DNA from: Pseudomonadota bacterium | GTDB taxonomy: Bacteria; Pseudomonadota; Gammaproteobacteria; Pseudomonadales; Pseudohongiellaceae | Direction of reading: 5' to 3' | Length of the DNA stretch: 33,688 bases | Assembly: GCA_027592275.1 (NCBI GenBank) | Contig: JAQCKF010000028.1 | Coordinates: 1 to 33,688, forward strand | Shown: in pieces, positions 10,791 to 20,078 of the stretch | Numbering within the stretch: the stretch's first letter is position 1 | Layout: each line of letters begins with the position of its first letter | Made by a program: the position numbers and the translations under genes | Notes under the pieces: generated by a model | Told to the model about the DNA's origin: nothing | Database searches by the model: none | What the model saw: only the letters and a program-made list of their open reading frames with translations

Positions 10791-12257
10791 GTGTTAACTG
10801 CAAGCTACCGATCAATATTTCGCAAATTCGTGAAGCTATCTCAGACTATAGCTGTTTTATCCATCTTGTCTTTACCGACTCTGGCAAATGCTCAGTCGGA
10901 TGAAGTCACATTCCATAAGGATATCGAACCAATTTTGCAGCGCAGCTGTCAGAATTGTCATCGCTCCGGGGGTGTTGGCCCTATGCCGCTTGTGTCATAC
11001 GACGAAGTGGCACCTTTTGCTGGGTTGATTGAATACAAGACTGCACTGCGTGATAGAGCTGGAGCGATGCCGCCATGGTATATAGAGAAGGACATTGGTA
11101 TTCAGGACTTCAAATTCGATCCGTCATTGAGCGATGCTGAGCTTGCTGCTATCTCAACCTGGGCACGAAGTGGAACGCCGAAGGGTGATCCAGCAGACGC
11201 GCCTGAAGCGCTAGCCTTCAGCGATGATCTGAAGTGGACGGCAGGTCAACCCGACCTCGTTGTCAGCACAAACGATGTAACCAAATTAGCAGGCACTCCT
11301 GATTGGTGGGGTGAGATTGATAGAATAGCTATCCCGATAGAACAAGATCGCTATGTGAAGTCTGTGGAAATCGTTGAAGTCAACGATGTGAACAACAGTG
11401 CCGGCACAGGTCGAGACACCGTTGGCGGCCGGTACATATTTCACCACATGATCTGGTCAACTGCCGAGATAGACGAAAACGGGCAGCGTATCGCAGAGAC
11501 TGCAACCGGCTGGCCAGTGCATGAAGTAGGACGCAACGCAGACATTTTCGATGTGGACGGTGGACGCCTACTTAAAGCGGGTACCTTCCTCGTTTCTGAT
11601 TCTGTTCATATGCATTCCAATGGCAAAGACACTACAGGGCATTTGGAAGTTGGCTTCCGTTTTCATCCGGTTGGTTACGAGCCAAAGTATGAGCGAGCTA
11701 CTCTAGGCTTGGGTAATGGCGTAGACATTAGTATTGCGGGCAACGAAGACGCTCAGGAACTACATGCCTATACCGTTCTCCAAGACCACCTCAAGATCAT
11801 TACATTCGAGCCACATTTGCACGCCCCTGGCGAGCGCATGTGTCTTGAAGCGATATGGGGCTATACGGTAGAGACACTTTCCTGTGTTGGTTATGACCAT
11901 AACTGGGTACGTGGCTATGCGTACGATAACGATGCGCAGCCTCTGTTGCCGAAGGGAACTATTCTGCATATCGTCGGTTATATGAATAATACTGAAACCA
12001 ATCCCAATGTCCCTGACCCAAGAAACTGGCAGGGGTCTGGTAACCGATCCGTAACCAATATGTTTATCGATTTGGGTATGCGGGTAAAAATGGATGACGA
12101 GCAATTTTTCGAAGAAATGGAAAATCGACGTCAGACACTAAATCTTGGACCAAACGATCATGTCATCGGTTGTCCATTATGTTTGGCGCCACTTGTTGCG
12201 CCGGTAAATTCCACAGATGAAATAAGTAATGAAGTTGCATTGCAGGGGACAAATTAG
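10791..12257 (+). CDS. secreted cytochrome c / copper type II ascorbate-dependent monooxygenase-like protein
   Basis: GTG at 10791 is chosen as start because GGAGGG (10778-10783) lies seven bases ahead; the in-frame ATG at 10776 overlaps that site. The resulting 488-residue protein begins with a signal peptide (cleavage near ANA-Q, residues 33-35). A c-type heme site CQNCH is at 53-57 with a likely Met ligand in GAMPPW (Met93). The rest resembles the peptidylglycine/dopamine monooxygenase fold: FHHM (217-220), HMH (273-275), and EPHLHAPGERM (340-350), which together could give two copper sites. A CPLC pair sits near the C-terminus (461-464). I infer an exported redox enzyme in which the heme domain feeds electrons to copper; substrate unknown. 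It forms an operon with the next gene, two bases away. Confidence 0.7.
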   Translation: MLTASYRSIFRKFVKLSQTIAVLSILSLPTLANAQSDEVTFHKDIEPILQRSCQNCHRSGGVGPMPLVSYDEVAPFAGLIEYKTALRDRAGAMPPWYIEKDIGIQDFKFDPSLSDAELAAISTWARSGTPKGDPADAPEALAFSDDLKWTAGQPDLVVSTNDVTKLAGTPDWWGEIDRIAIPIEQDRYVKSVEIVEVNDVNNSAGTGRDTVGGRYIFHHMIWSTAEIDENGQRIAETATGWPVHEVGRNADIFDVDGGRLLKAGTFLVSDSVHMHSNGKDTTGHLEVGFRFHPVGYEPKYERATLGLGNGVDISIAGNEDAQELHAYTVLQDHLKIITFEPHLHAPGERMCLEAIWGYTVETLSCVGYDHNWVRGYAYDNDAQPLLPKGTILHIVGYMNNTETNPNVPDPRNWQGSGNRSVTNMFIDLGMRVKMDDEQFFEEMENRRQTLNLGPNDHVIGCPLCLAPLVAPVNSTDEISNEVALQGTN

Positions 12258-12259
12258 AT

Positions 12260-13249
12260 ATGCAGAGTTTAAAACTAGGAAGCGCGAGCAAAGCCATTAG
12301 ATTTTTCGTGATCGCGCTAAGTGCTGTTATTTTATCACCGCTAGTATCAGCGGATACCTACCGTAGCGGACAGCACATCGAGCCGGCATTTGAAGGTTGG
12401 CGGCCAAACGAAGATGGCACATTCAACATGATGTTCGGTTACATGAACGAAAACTGGGAAGAAGAGCCAAACGTGGATGTTGGCGAAAACAATATGTTTT
12501 CTCCGGGCGACGCTGATCGTGGTCAGCCGACTCACTTCCTTCCACGTCGTAATCGCTTTACCTTTGAAGTTCAGGTTCCTTCTGATTGGGGTGATCGCGA
12601 GCTGGTATGGACACTAAGTGTGAATGGGGTTGATCGCAAAGCCTACGGAACATTGAAGGACGATTACTTGGTCGATAATATGGTGATTGCATCGGAGACG
12701 GGCTCTCTTGGTGCCGGAACTAGTAGCCCTGAATCACGCGCGAATCTTCCCCCGGTAACTACGGTTCAAGGTGATGATATCCGTACAGTAAGAGTGGGCC
12801 AGGCTATGGCTTTGCGTACTCATGTTGCCGACGATGGCATTCCTACTCCTACCGATCCAGTTGAGCAAGCTAGAGAGTTTGCGGAGTTTGTTGGCGGTCC
12901 TCTTGCGGTTGCTTTTGTAACTGAAGAAAATGTTCGCCAACGCCTGTTGATGTCGCCGCCAATAAAGGTGACGGTCCAAAAAATAAACGGATTGTTCCTG
13001 TCATGGAATGTTTACCGCGGAGCAGGTGATGTTCAGTTCAGCCCGCAGCAAGCCAAGCCATGGGAGGATACTCGTGCTGGATCACATTCTCCCTGGGGAA
13101 CCCTTTGGATGCCGCCAAAAAGCCCAGAAGATGGAATGCATGACGTGGAAGTGACTTTCGATGAGCCCGGAACCTACGTTCTATGGGGGCGGGCCGATGA
13201 CGGTGGTCTCTATGACGATGCTTATATCACGGTAAACGTGACTGAGTAG
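12260..13249 (+). CDS. exported protein of unknown function, partner of the upstream monooxygenase-like protein
   Basis: 329 residues with a signal peptide (about 1-31, ending VSA). The mature N-terminus has a GWRPNEDGTFNMMFGYMNENWEEE block, then a beta-rich body with Trp/Pro-rich strands and a C-terminal segment (about 290-329) that reads like an Ig/beta-sandwich edge: DVEVTFDEPGTYVLWGRADDGG. No heme or CxxC motif. I recall similar exported proteins of unknown role but cannot name a family. The two-base spacing from the cytochrome/monooxygenase stop argues for co-translation, and an assembly or substrate-binding role is plausible inference. Confidence 0.7.
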   Translation: MQSLKLGSASKAIRFFVIALSAVILSPLVSADTYRSGQHIEPAFEGWRPNEDGTFNMMFGYMNENWEEEPNVDVGENNMFSPGDADRGQPTHFLPRRNRFTFEVQVPSDWGDRELVWTLSVNGVDRKAYGTLKDDYLVDNMVIASETGSLGAGTSSPESRANLPPVTTVQGDDIRTVRVGQAMALRTHVADDGIPTPTDPVEQAREFAEFVGGPLAVAFVTEENVRQRLLMSPPIKVTVQKINGLFLSWNVYRGAGDVQFSPQQAKPWEDTRAGSHSPWGTLWMPPKSPEDGMHDVEVTFDEPGTYVLWGRADDGGLYDDAYITVNVTE

Positions 13250-13282
13250 CATTCGCTTGATATTTCAATGAATGCTAATCTC

Positions 13283-13308
13283 AAAAGGGCGGTTTACCGC
13301 CCTTTTTT
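13283..13308 (+). terminator. Rho-independent terminator after the secreted operon
   Basis: Stem AAAAGGGCGG/CCGCCCTTTT with a TTTA loop and following T, 34 bases after the stop codon of the preceding gene. It closes the two-gene unit and leaves the downstream methyltransferase fragment without that promoter. Confidence 0.92.
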
Positions 13309-13386
13309 GTGGGTGGGATTTCTAGCGCTTGCTTAAACCGTTCGCTACACCCTAGGTCAGCGTAGCGCCTAGACCACGATACGGCT

Positions 13387-13734
13387 GTGTTCGTTCGGGG
13401 CTTCCACGACTTGTATTATGAAGAGACTAGTTGGCCTGCGATCGATGCCGCTGATTTTGTTGAGAGGCTCTACAGATTTCTAAAATCAGGTGGCATCTTA
13501 GGTGTCGTGAATCATGCCGCCGGACCTGGTGTTAGTGTGGATGTTGCGAATACATTGCACAGGATCGATCCGGGCATCATTCGTAGCTATCTAATTTCTG
13601 CTGGATTCGAATTCGTTGCTGAATCAGATGTCTTGCGCAATCTAGGTGATGATCGCAACAAGCCGATGAGCGATCCAAGTGTACGCGGTAAAACCGACAG
13701 AGTAGTGATGAAGTTAACGAAGCCCGCTTCTTAA
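13387..13734 (+). pseudogene. C-terminal fragment of a class I SAM-dependent methyltransferase-like protein
   Basis: 115 codons with clear family features: RGFHDLYYEET, LYRFLKSGGILGVVNHAAG, LHRIDPGIIRSYLISAGFEFVAESDVL and the end RGKTDRVVMKLTKP. In the exported methyltransferase-like family I recognise, these blocks form the last ~110 residues of a ~250-residue protein; the signal peptide and the SAM-binding G-rich loop are missing. The 80 bases between the upstream terminator and this frame do not encode them in any frame. GTG at 13387 lacks a good ribosome site. I infer a 5'-deleted pseudogene. A partial inverted repeat (13355-13375) sits at the truncation edge. Confidence 0.75.
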
Positions 13735-13766
13735 GATTCGTTCTGCGAATTTAAATTGGGGCGCGC

Positions 13767-16700
13767 TTACATGTTTCTGCGGTACTGCCCCCCAACTTCG
13801 AAGAACGTGTCTGTTATCTGACCCAAGCTGCAATAGCGCACCGCGTGCATCAACTCTTCAAAGACATTTTCGTTATTGATAGCGGCGCGCCGCAGTCGCT
13901 CTAAGGCCTCAATAGAATGCTCGGCGTTCCTGGATTTGAATGCCGCTAAACGGTCAATTTGACTTTGCTTCTCAGTTTCGGTCGAGCGTGCTAATTTGAT
14001 TTCCAATTCCGCTTCAGGCTCTGGGTTTAGAAAAGTATTAACCCCAATCAAAGGTAGGCTGCCATCGTGTTTTCGATGCTCGTAGTACATGGATTCGTCC
14101 TGAATCTTGCCGCGCTGATAGCCAGTTTCCATAGCCCCTAAAACTCCGCCGCGTTCGGAGATGCGTTCAAATTCCTGAAGTACGGCTTCCTCCAAGAGAT
14201 CTGTTAATTCATCAATAATGAACGAACCCTGACTCGAGTTTTCGTTGACAGCCAAGCCCCATTCTTTGTTGATGATTAGCTGTATGGCCATCGCCCTGCG
14301 TACCGACTCCTCAGTAGGCGTGGTTACCGCCTCGTCGTATGCGTTCGTGTGTAAGCTGTTGCAGTTGTCATAGACCGCGATCAATGCCTGCAGCGTCGTG
14401 CGAATATCATTAAATGACATCTCCTGTGCATGCAAGGACCTGCCTGATGTCTGTATGTGGTATTTGAGTTTTTGGCTACGCTCGCTAGCGCCGTATTTAA
14501 AGCGCATGGCTGTAGCCCAAATGCGCCTAGCAACTCGGCCCAAGACCGTGTATTCCGGATCCATACCATTAGAGAAGAAGAAGGATAGATTATGCGCGAA
14601 GTCATCCACCTTCATGCCGCGAGCGATATACGCCTCTACGAAGGTGAAGCCATTAGAAAGCGTGAATGCGAGTTGCGAGATAGGATTCGCACCGGCTTCG
14701 GCAATGTGATATCCCGAGATTGAAACAGAATAGAAGTTGCGAATCTTATTGGCCGTGAAATATTCCTGAATATCGCCCATTAACTTGAGGCTAAATTCGG
14801 TGGAGAAGATGCAAGTGTTCTGACCCTGATCCTCTTTCAATATGTCCGCCTGAACAGTGCCGCGGACATTTTCAAGTGCCTGCGCTTTTAGTGACTCGTA
14901 TTCCTCGGTAGTCGGTGAGGCACCGTTCGCGCCCTTAAACTTTTCTATCTGCTGATCTATCGCGGCATTCATATACATTGCGAGTATCGTCGGCGCGGGC
15001 CCATTTATTGTCATCGACACGGATGTGGTGGGGCTGCATAGATCAAAGCCGCTATAGAGTTCTTTCATGTCATCGAGAGTGGCGATAGAGACGCCAGAGT
15101 TGCCTACCTTGCCATAGATGTCCGGCTGTACCGCTGGATCGAAACCATACAGCGTCACTGAATCAAATGCGGTGGAGAGCCGCTTCGCTTGGGAGTGCTC
15201 GGAGAGTTGCTTGAAGCGCCGGTTAGTGCGAAATGCATCTCCTTCGCCAGCGAACATACGTGTTGGGTCTTCCGACTCACGCTTAAATTGAAACACGCCT
15301 GCAGTAAAGGGAAAGCGTCCAGGAACATTTTCCAAGAGCAGCCATTTTAATAACTCGCCGTGATCTTTGTAGCCGGGTAGGGCTACTCGAGGAATCTTTG
15401 TGCCAGAGAGCGATGTATGTGTGAGTGCGGTGCGGATCTGGGTGTCTCTAACCTTTACGACATACTCTTCAGCGGAGTAGTCCTCGACTAGTTGTGGCCA
15501 GGCTTCCAATAACCGTTTCGCCTTACTATCCATAGCGTTGTCTTTAAGTGCTATGAGTTCATCAAGCTCGGAGCTGTCTTTTGATGCAGCATCCAGCATA
15601 GTTTTACTGGCGGTGAGTTGCTGCCTCTCGCGAGCGAGTTGTGATTGAATCTGCACCTGGTCATGGTAGCCACGCACGACACCTGCAATCTCGGCTAAAT
15701 AGCGCTGTTGGCCGGCGGGGATAATTAGTGTGGTTTGTGTCGACTTTTTAGTGGTAAGTAGATCGATAGACTGGGCATAGTCTCGCAAGCCTTTCTCTCG
15801 CAATAACGGAACGAGTGCCTGGTACAGCGCAGTAATACCGTCGTCATTGAATTTGGACGCTATAGTGCCGAATACTGGCATTTTATCGGGCATTCGATCG
15901 AACGCTTCGCGATTGCGCTGCACTTGCTTGCAGACGTCCCTGAGTGCGTCCTCGCTTCCTTTTCGGTCGAACTTGTTGATAGCAAAGATATCGGCATAGT
16001 CCAGCATGTCGATCTTTTCCAGCTGGCTAGCAGCGCCGAACTCGGGCGTCATGACATATAAAGAAGTATCAACAAAAGGAACGATGCCGGCATCACCCTG
16101 GCCGATGCCCGGGGTTTCCACAATGATGAGGTCGAATCCTGAGAGTTTAATCGCGGCGATAATCTCGCTCAATCTCTCAGGAATTTCTACGGTAGCATCT
16201 CGTGTGGCTACCGAGCGCATGAATATATTGGAGTGACCGATTGCGTTCATGCGAATTCGATCGCCAAGCAAGGCGCCACCTGTCTTTTTTCTAGTAGGGT
16301 CGATTGCTAGCACTGCAATCGTCAGCGAATCTCCGCTGTCTTGCCTGAATCGTCTTATGATCTCATCGGTAGACGATGACTTGCCCGCGCCGCCAGTACC
16401 CGTTATTCCCAAAATGGGTGTAGCTTCGACTGAGCCAGCCTTGTCCTTAAGGGTAGCCAATTCTTCAGCAGAGTATTCGCCATTTTCAATGCCGGTAATT
16501 GTGCGCGTTAGCGTGATTCTATCGCCGGTGATGAGCTGCGCTGGATTTGGAGCGGCGGGACGACCATCTCCATCATGGCAGCGCCGTAGCATGTCGTCGA
16601 TCATGCCTTGTAAACCGATGGTCTGACCATCATTAGGGGAATAGATACGGCTCACGCCGTAGGAGTGCAGCTCTTCAATCTCTGCTGGGATAATTACTCC

Positions 16701-17093
16701 ACCACCACCACCGAAGATCTTTATGTGCCCTGCATCCAATTCTCTGAGACGGTTTACGAGGTATTTGAAGTATTCGATATGACCGCCCTGATAAGAGCTT
16801 ATGGCAATCGCATCGACATCTTCTTGAACAGCAGCGTCTACGATTTCTTGAACTGAGCGATTGTGGGCGAGATGAATGACCTCGGCACCACTGGATTGCA
16901 GAATGCGGCGCATGATATTAATGGCAGCATCATGGCCATCGAACAGACTCGCAGCAGTAACAAAGCGAAGCCATTTGCGTCCCGGCTTCGACGTTGCAGG
17001 GTTCTCGGTTGGTTTTTGGAATGATACTACTGACAAATCTAGGCCCCTTTTCTTCGCTAAAACTTCACTACGACTTACTTTCTGAAATCGCAT
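13767..17093 (-). CDS. icmF: fused isobutyryl-CoA mutase IcmF
   Basis: 1108 residues in the single-chain IcmF order: N-terminal cobalamin-binding domain (about 40-175; DGHDAA at 52-57 with His54 as likely cobalt ligand, SSYQGG and a run of Gly near 128), MeaB-like GTPase chaperone (about 225-420; P-loop GTGGAGKSS at 232-240), a linker, then the large acyl-CoA mutase barrel (about 570-1060, with [23 protein letters not shown] and the [13 protein letters not shown] block). It interconverts isobutyryl-CoA and n-butyryl-CoA with adenosylcobalamin, and the G domain loads and protects the cofactor. It lies 58 bases after a hydrolase-like gene on the same strand. Related enzymes can use other branched acyl-CoAs, so the exact substrate is not fixed. 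Confidence 0.93.
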   Translation of the reverse strand: MRFQKVSRSEVLAKKRGLDLSVVSFQKPTENPATSKPGRKWLRFVTAASLFDGHDAAINIMRRILQSSGAEVIHLAHNRSVQEIVDAAVQEDVDAIAISSYQGGHIEYFKYLVNRLRELDAGHIKIFGGGGGVIIPAEIEELHSYGVSRIYSPNDGQTIGLQGMIDDMLRRCHDGDGRPAAPNPAQLITGDRITLTRTITGIENGEYSAEELATLKDKAGSVEATPILGITGTGGAGKSSSTDEIIRRFRQDSGDSLTIAVLAIDPTRKKTGGALLGDRIRMNAIGHSNIFMRSVATRDATVEIPERLSEIIAAIKLSGFDLIIVETPGIGQGDAGIVPFVDTSLYVMTPEFGAASQLEKIDMLDYADIFAINKFDRKGSEDALRDVCKQVQRNREAFDRMPDKMPVFGTIASKFNDDGITALYQALVPLLREKGLRDYAQSIDLLTTKKSTQTTLIIPAGQQRYLAEIAGVVRGYHDQVQIQSQLARERQQLTASKTMLDAASKDSSELDELIALKDNAMDSKAKRLLEAWPQLVEDYSAEEYVVKVRDTQIRTALTHTSLSGTKIPRVALPGYKDHGELLKWLLLENVPGRFPFTAGVFQFKRESEDPTRMFAGEGDAFRTNRRFKQLSEHSQAKRLSTAFDSVTLYGFDPAVQPDIYGKVGNSGVSIATLDDMKELYSGFDLCSPTTSVSMTINGPAPTILAMYMNAAIDQQIEKFKGANGASPTTEEYESLKAQALENVRGTVQADILKEDQGQNTCIFSTEFSLKLMGDIQEYFTANKIRNFYSVSISGYHIAEAGANPISQLAFTLSNGFTFVEAYIARGMKVDDFAHNLSFFFSNGMDPEYTVLGRVARRIWATAMRFKYGASERSQKLKYHIQTSGRSLHAQEMSFNDIRTTLQALIAVYDNCNSLHTNAYDEAVTTPTEESVRRAMAIQLIINKEWGLAVNENSSQGSFIIDELTDLLEEAVLQEFERISERGGVLGAMETGYQRGKIQDESMYYEHRKHDGSLPLIGVNTFLNPEPEAELEIKLARSTETEKQSQIDRLAAFKSRNAEHSIEALERLRRAAINNENVFEELMHAVRYCSLGQITDTFFEVGGQYRRNM

Positions 17094-17102
17094 TCAAGGC
17101 CA

Positions 17103-17142
17103 GTTTAGCGCACTCTAGTTTACCGCGCTCTAGTTTAGAGGC
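17103..17142. repeat. 15-bp tandem repeat, 2.5 copies
   Basis: GTTTAGCGCACTCTA (17103-17117) is followed by GTTTACCGCGCTCTA (17118-17132), two mismatches, and a partial third copy (17133-17142). It fills most of the 58-base gap between the hydrolase-like gene and icmF on the minus strand. It may be a small replication-slippage expansion; a regulatory role is not shown. Confidence 0.8.
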
Positions 17143-17151
17143 CTTTGAAGG

Positions 17152-18057
17152 TCACCTCGAGGCCGCTATGGCGTGTTTAGCGAGAAACGAGACGATAGCA
17201 GCTGCTGTTTCTCGGGGCTTCTCTAGACCCATGGCATGTCCAGCTCCCTCTAAATTGACTAGTGTGATGCGCTCGCCGAACTCTTGCTTCATTTGACGGC
17301 CATTCTCCGGCGGGGCGGTTTTGTCGTCTACGCCTTGAACGATCAACATAGGTCCATTGCCGCCTGCCCACCATTGCTCTAAGGGTGTATTTCTATTGGC
17401 TTGTCCTTGAGAGCGTCGGGCATCGGGCCAATACTTCAGTTCTCGCACGTAGTCGTAAACTAGCCTATCGCTAGTGTGAGGAGAGAATAGGGTCCGCCTT
17501 GCTAGGTTGAACTTTTCCGTATCGGGTATGCCTGCTTCGCCTAACAGTCTTCCGAGTTCACCCGGTTCGGTTAGCGGTCTCACGAGACCTCCAGCTGCGA
17601 TAAGAGAGATACTTGCAACCTTGTTCGGAAAGTCTGTGGCGACAACGCGAGACGTTCGATTGCCCAAGGCCCATCCAAGTAAATGCGCTTTCTGTAGATC
17701 TAGCACATCGATAATCGCGGCCACATCTGCTGCGTAGTCATGGAGAGTTAGGTCTTCTAGCTCACCTGTGCTGCCTCCAATCCCTCTTTGATTAATTGCA
17801 ATAACACGGTAGCCCGAATCAGCAATAAGCGGAGCTAGGTATTTGTAGCGACTAACATCGCCACCCGAACCGGGGAGGGCGATAATGGTTTCTGAATTCT
17901 TAGCGTCGGACTCCCACACTTCTACATTGAGCTGTGCGTGTCCTATATTGACTGTCCTCATTGTTCGTTCAGCCGCAAGAGCTAGGCTTGAAGAAATTAA
18001 CAGAATGCAGATCAGGTATTTACTGGAGAGTAAGAGGTGGCTAGTGGTGTTGCGCAT
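17152..18057 (-). CDS. exported alpha/beta-hydrolase-fold protein lacking the nucleophile Ser
   Basis: 301 residues with a signal peptide (about 1-29, ending ALA-AE). The alpha/beta-hydrolase core is clear: oxyanion region LPGSGGD (61-67), RGIGGS (91-96), a candidate acid at Asp244/Asp245 in QGVDDKTAP, and His274 in GAGHAMG. The nucleophile elbow reads GWALG (128-132): Ala130, codon GCC at 17668-17670, replaces the expected Ser. It is therefore either non-catalytic, a binding protein, or a member of a divergent group using another residue. ATG at 18057 has a good GGGAGA ribosome site. Probably co-transcribed with icmF. Confidence 0.85.
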   Translation of the reverse strand: MRNTTSHLLLSSKYLICILLISSSLALAAERTMRTVNIGHAQLNVEVWESDAKNSETIIALPGSGGDVSRYKYLAPLIADSGYRVIAINQRGIGGSTGELEDLTLHDYAADVAAIIDVLDLQKAHLLGWALGNRTSRVVATDFPNKVASISLIAAGGLVRPLTEPGELGRLLGEAGIPDTEKFNLARRTLFSPHTSDRLVYDYVRELKYWPDARRSQGQANRNTPLEQWWAGGNGPMLIVQGVDDKTAPPENGRQMKQEFGERITLVNLEGAGHAMGLEKPRETAAAIVSFLAKHAIAASR

Positions 18058-18110
18058 TTCATCTCCCTTCTTCTACTTTAGTTGTTCAAAAAGTGCGTAT
18101 CCCTTCGATT

Positions 18111-18138
18111 ATTCTAGCACGCTGTTCGAGCACCCCAA
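18111..18138 (-). promoter_or_regulatory. candidate sigma-70 promoter for the hydrolase-icmF unit
   Basis: Read on the minus strand: TTGGGG (18138-18133), 16-base spacer, TAGAAT (18116-18111), about 50 bases ahead of the ATG. The -10 box is good and the -35 box weak. Proposed from consensus only. Confidence 0.3.
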
Positions 18139-18210
18139 GGGCTATTTAGCGTCTCATCTGTAGAGGATTATTGCCTTGGGCTTGATGATCGTGTTCTGTA
18201 TAGTTCCCGC

Positions 18211-18789
18211 ATGGAAATTTGGATACTATTTACATTGCTCGCTGTGACCATGCAGTCGGTGCGCACTGCTGCTCAGAAACAGATAGCGCAAAGCCTATCC
18301 GCATCCACGACGACCCTCATAAGGTATCTTTTTGGCTTGCCGTTCGCGCTCGCCTATTTCTTCTTTCTACGCTACATCTATCAAGAAGAATCTGTAGCTG
18401 GCAATCCTGTATTTTATCGAGCAGCAAGCCTAGCGGCGATTGCACAAATAATTGCTACCGTATTCTTGGTCAAGGCGCTCACGCTTCGCAATTTTGCGGT
18501 TGGCACCGCGCTTGCTAAAACTGAAGCTCTGCTCACAGCGATAATCGGCGGGCTATTTTTCTCAGCCACGCTAAGCCCAATTGCTTATCTGTCGGTCGCC
18601 CTCGGTGTTGTTGGTGTGCTCATTGCCAGCAACTGGAAGATTAGCCTTGCAGATCTCTTTCAGAATGAGAGTATCAAATTTGGCATCGGCGCAGGGCTGG
18701 GGTTCGCCTTGGCATCGCTTTGGATACGCGAGGCTTCACTATCTCTAGAGTTGCCTCGGCTTGCTAAAGATTGCTTTGGGAGCAGATGA
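18211..18789 (+). pseudogene. EamA/DMT-family transporter, truncated after the first half
   Basis: 192 codons. The first ~175 read as a normal EamA (drug/metabolite transporter) protein: about six membrane helices, with the FGLPFALAYFFF, VGTALAKTEALLTAIIGGLFF and PIAYLSVALGVVGVLI blocks of the first EamA repeat, and the beginning of the second (KFGIGAGLGFALASLWIREASLSLE). The frame then runs into LPRLAKDCFGSR and stops; full-length members have about 300 residues and ten helices. No continuation of the second repeat is visible in the other frames downstream. I infer a 3'-deleted, non-functional gene. Solute unknown. Confidence 0.75.
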
Positions 18790-19113
18790 TTCTCACATCC
18801 TATAGCGTGGACATATACCACCAGAGGAGTAGCAGGGTGGGTATAAGTATGATGGTCATGAGAGTCGTGATAGCGATCATTTTGTTGGTCCACAATCTTT
18901 TCATCAGCGATCCTCTAGGCCATTAGCCTTTGTCATTTTCGTTTTTCTCGGACAAAGCGTTTACGTAATTCGGGCTACTACGATTCTATTTCACTATCTC
19001 TAATCATATGGATTGAATGCGATCCAGTGGCATCTAAAATAGTCCTCCTCTGGCTGAAGAGAGTGCCGAGAAGGCGCGGAATTAGCTTGGCAGTATCTCG
19101 AACGTTCTTCAGA
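18790..19113. other. intergenic, probably deletion scar after the truncated transporter
   Basis: 324 bases without a supported gene. A seven-base inverted repeat CTTTGTC/GACAAAG (18928-18934/18951-18957) with a T-rich 16-base loop is the only structure noted. One frame (about 18772-18921) is open but has no recognisable transporter segment. Confidence 0.5.
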
Positions 19114-19662
19114 TTACCAAGTCATGTCATCCGGGATTTGAAAATCCGCATAAGGATCGTCTTCTTCGCCAATTGTATTTTGTTGTGCCTTAAACACTAC
19201 GACCTTAGGGTCACGCTGCTCAATCTTCTTTGCCACACCCATGGGGACTACTACGTGATTATTTTTCTGTCCATCCTTCTGTGTAACTATTGCAAGGGTG
19301 CCGCGACTGAGTTGATCAATTTGAGTTTGACTGACGTAAATATGCTTAATTACATTGGCATCGGTAAAGCTGAATTTCTGTTCACCGTCTTTTGCGACAA
19401 TATTCATCTCGATTAGCTGTTTTATCTGAGCCACCACTGCATGTTTCTCGGCTTGCTTATTTTTCTCTAGATTCAGCTGCCGGTCCTTGGCTATCTTCTC
19501 GGACTTTTCTCGATCCAGCTCAAGTTTGTGTTGATCCACGGCAGGGTTCTTGGTCTTACGAGCAAGTTTTTCCTGTTTGTTTTTCGCGCGCTTGAGTTGC
19601 TTGGCTTTCTTTTCGTTTACCAAACCGGATTTTTTGAGTTGATCTTGTAGGGATACAGACAT
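19114..19662 (-). CDS. DUF2058 family protein (YaiL-like)
   Basis: 182 residues. The N-terminal half (1-100) is very rich in Lys and Glu and forms a charged coiled coil (SLQDQLKKSGLVNEKKAKQLKRAKNKQEKLARK). The C-terminal half has IKQLIEMNIV, FSFTDANVIKHIYVS and the ending DDPYADFQIPDDMTW, typical of the DUF2058/YaiL family of gammaproteobacteria. It is cytoplasmic and often described as nucleoprotein- or polysome-associated; biochemical role not settled. It stands alone here. The ATG at 19662 has no strong ribosome site. Confidence 0.9.
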   Translation of the reverse strand: MSVSLQDQLKKSGLVNEKKAKQLKRAKNKQEKLARKTKNPAVDQHKLELDREKSEKIAKDRQLNLEKNKQAEKHAVVAQIKQLIEMNIVAKDGEQKFSFTDANVIKHIYVSQTQIDQLSRGTLAIVTQKDGQKNNHVVVPMGVAKKIEQRDPKVVVFKAQQNTIGEEDDPYADFQIPDDMTW

Positions 19663-19823
19663 AATTAGTTAGATAGTAGGTGGTTAGTTGAGCGAGTGGA
19701 AGTTAGACCATTCAGGTTAAATTGCTATCTGCATTAGCTTAACATGGGCAATTCGAAAACGAGAGTTAATCCCTGAAAATCTCTAGCTGTAGATTAGACT
19801 CCAGAACTAACCCGTACCGTTTT

Positions 19824-19846
19824 GGCTGAGGCTGAGGCTGAGGCTA
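19824..19846. repeat. GGCTGA hexanucleotide repeat, three copies plus partial
   Basis: Three perfect GGCTGA units (19824-19841) and a partial GGCTA. It lies in a gene-free stretch about 160 bases upstream of the DUF2058 gene start. A simple-sequence tract; no coding effect. Confidence 0.9.
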
Positions 19847-20061
19847 GGTGTAAGTAATGGAGCGGAAATTGGGTGCCCACAGAGATGTGAACCTCGATGA
19901 GCAGATAATGAATCTGCTATTTAGGCTGGCCGAGTTGTAGTTTCGTATTCAGCTAGCTTCAATTATTTCACGAGCAGATTAAATTACTGGCTCTTGCGCT
20001 ACAGGGTGAACTCACTACAGCGTTGCGGATAGCTCAACTTTTCTGCAAGATGGCGTGTACC

Positions 20062-20078
20062 ACCTGTGGATAACAGGT
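20062..20078. promoter_or_regulatory. hairpin containing a consensus DnaA-box nonamer
   Basis: ACCTGT/ACAGGT with a GGATA loop, followed by CG and a T-rich run (20082-20086), so it could act as a weak terminator. The nonamer TGTGGATAA (20065-20073) is the complement of the DnaA box TTATCCACA. A single box is not an origin and may be chance. Confidence 0.35.

Noticed and set aside
18660..18893. 77-residue His-rich minus-strand frame over the EamA truncation edge
   Set aside because: No ribosome site, composition is that of an antisense shadow, and no homology pattern was recognised.
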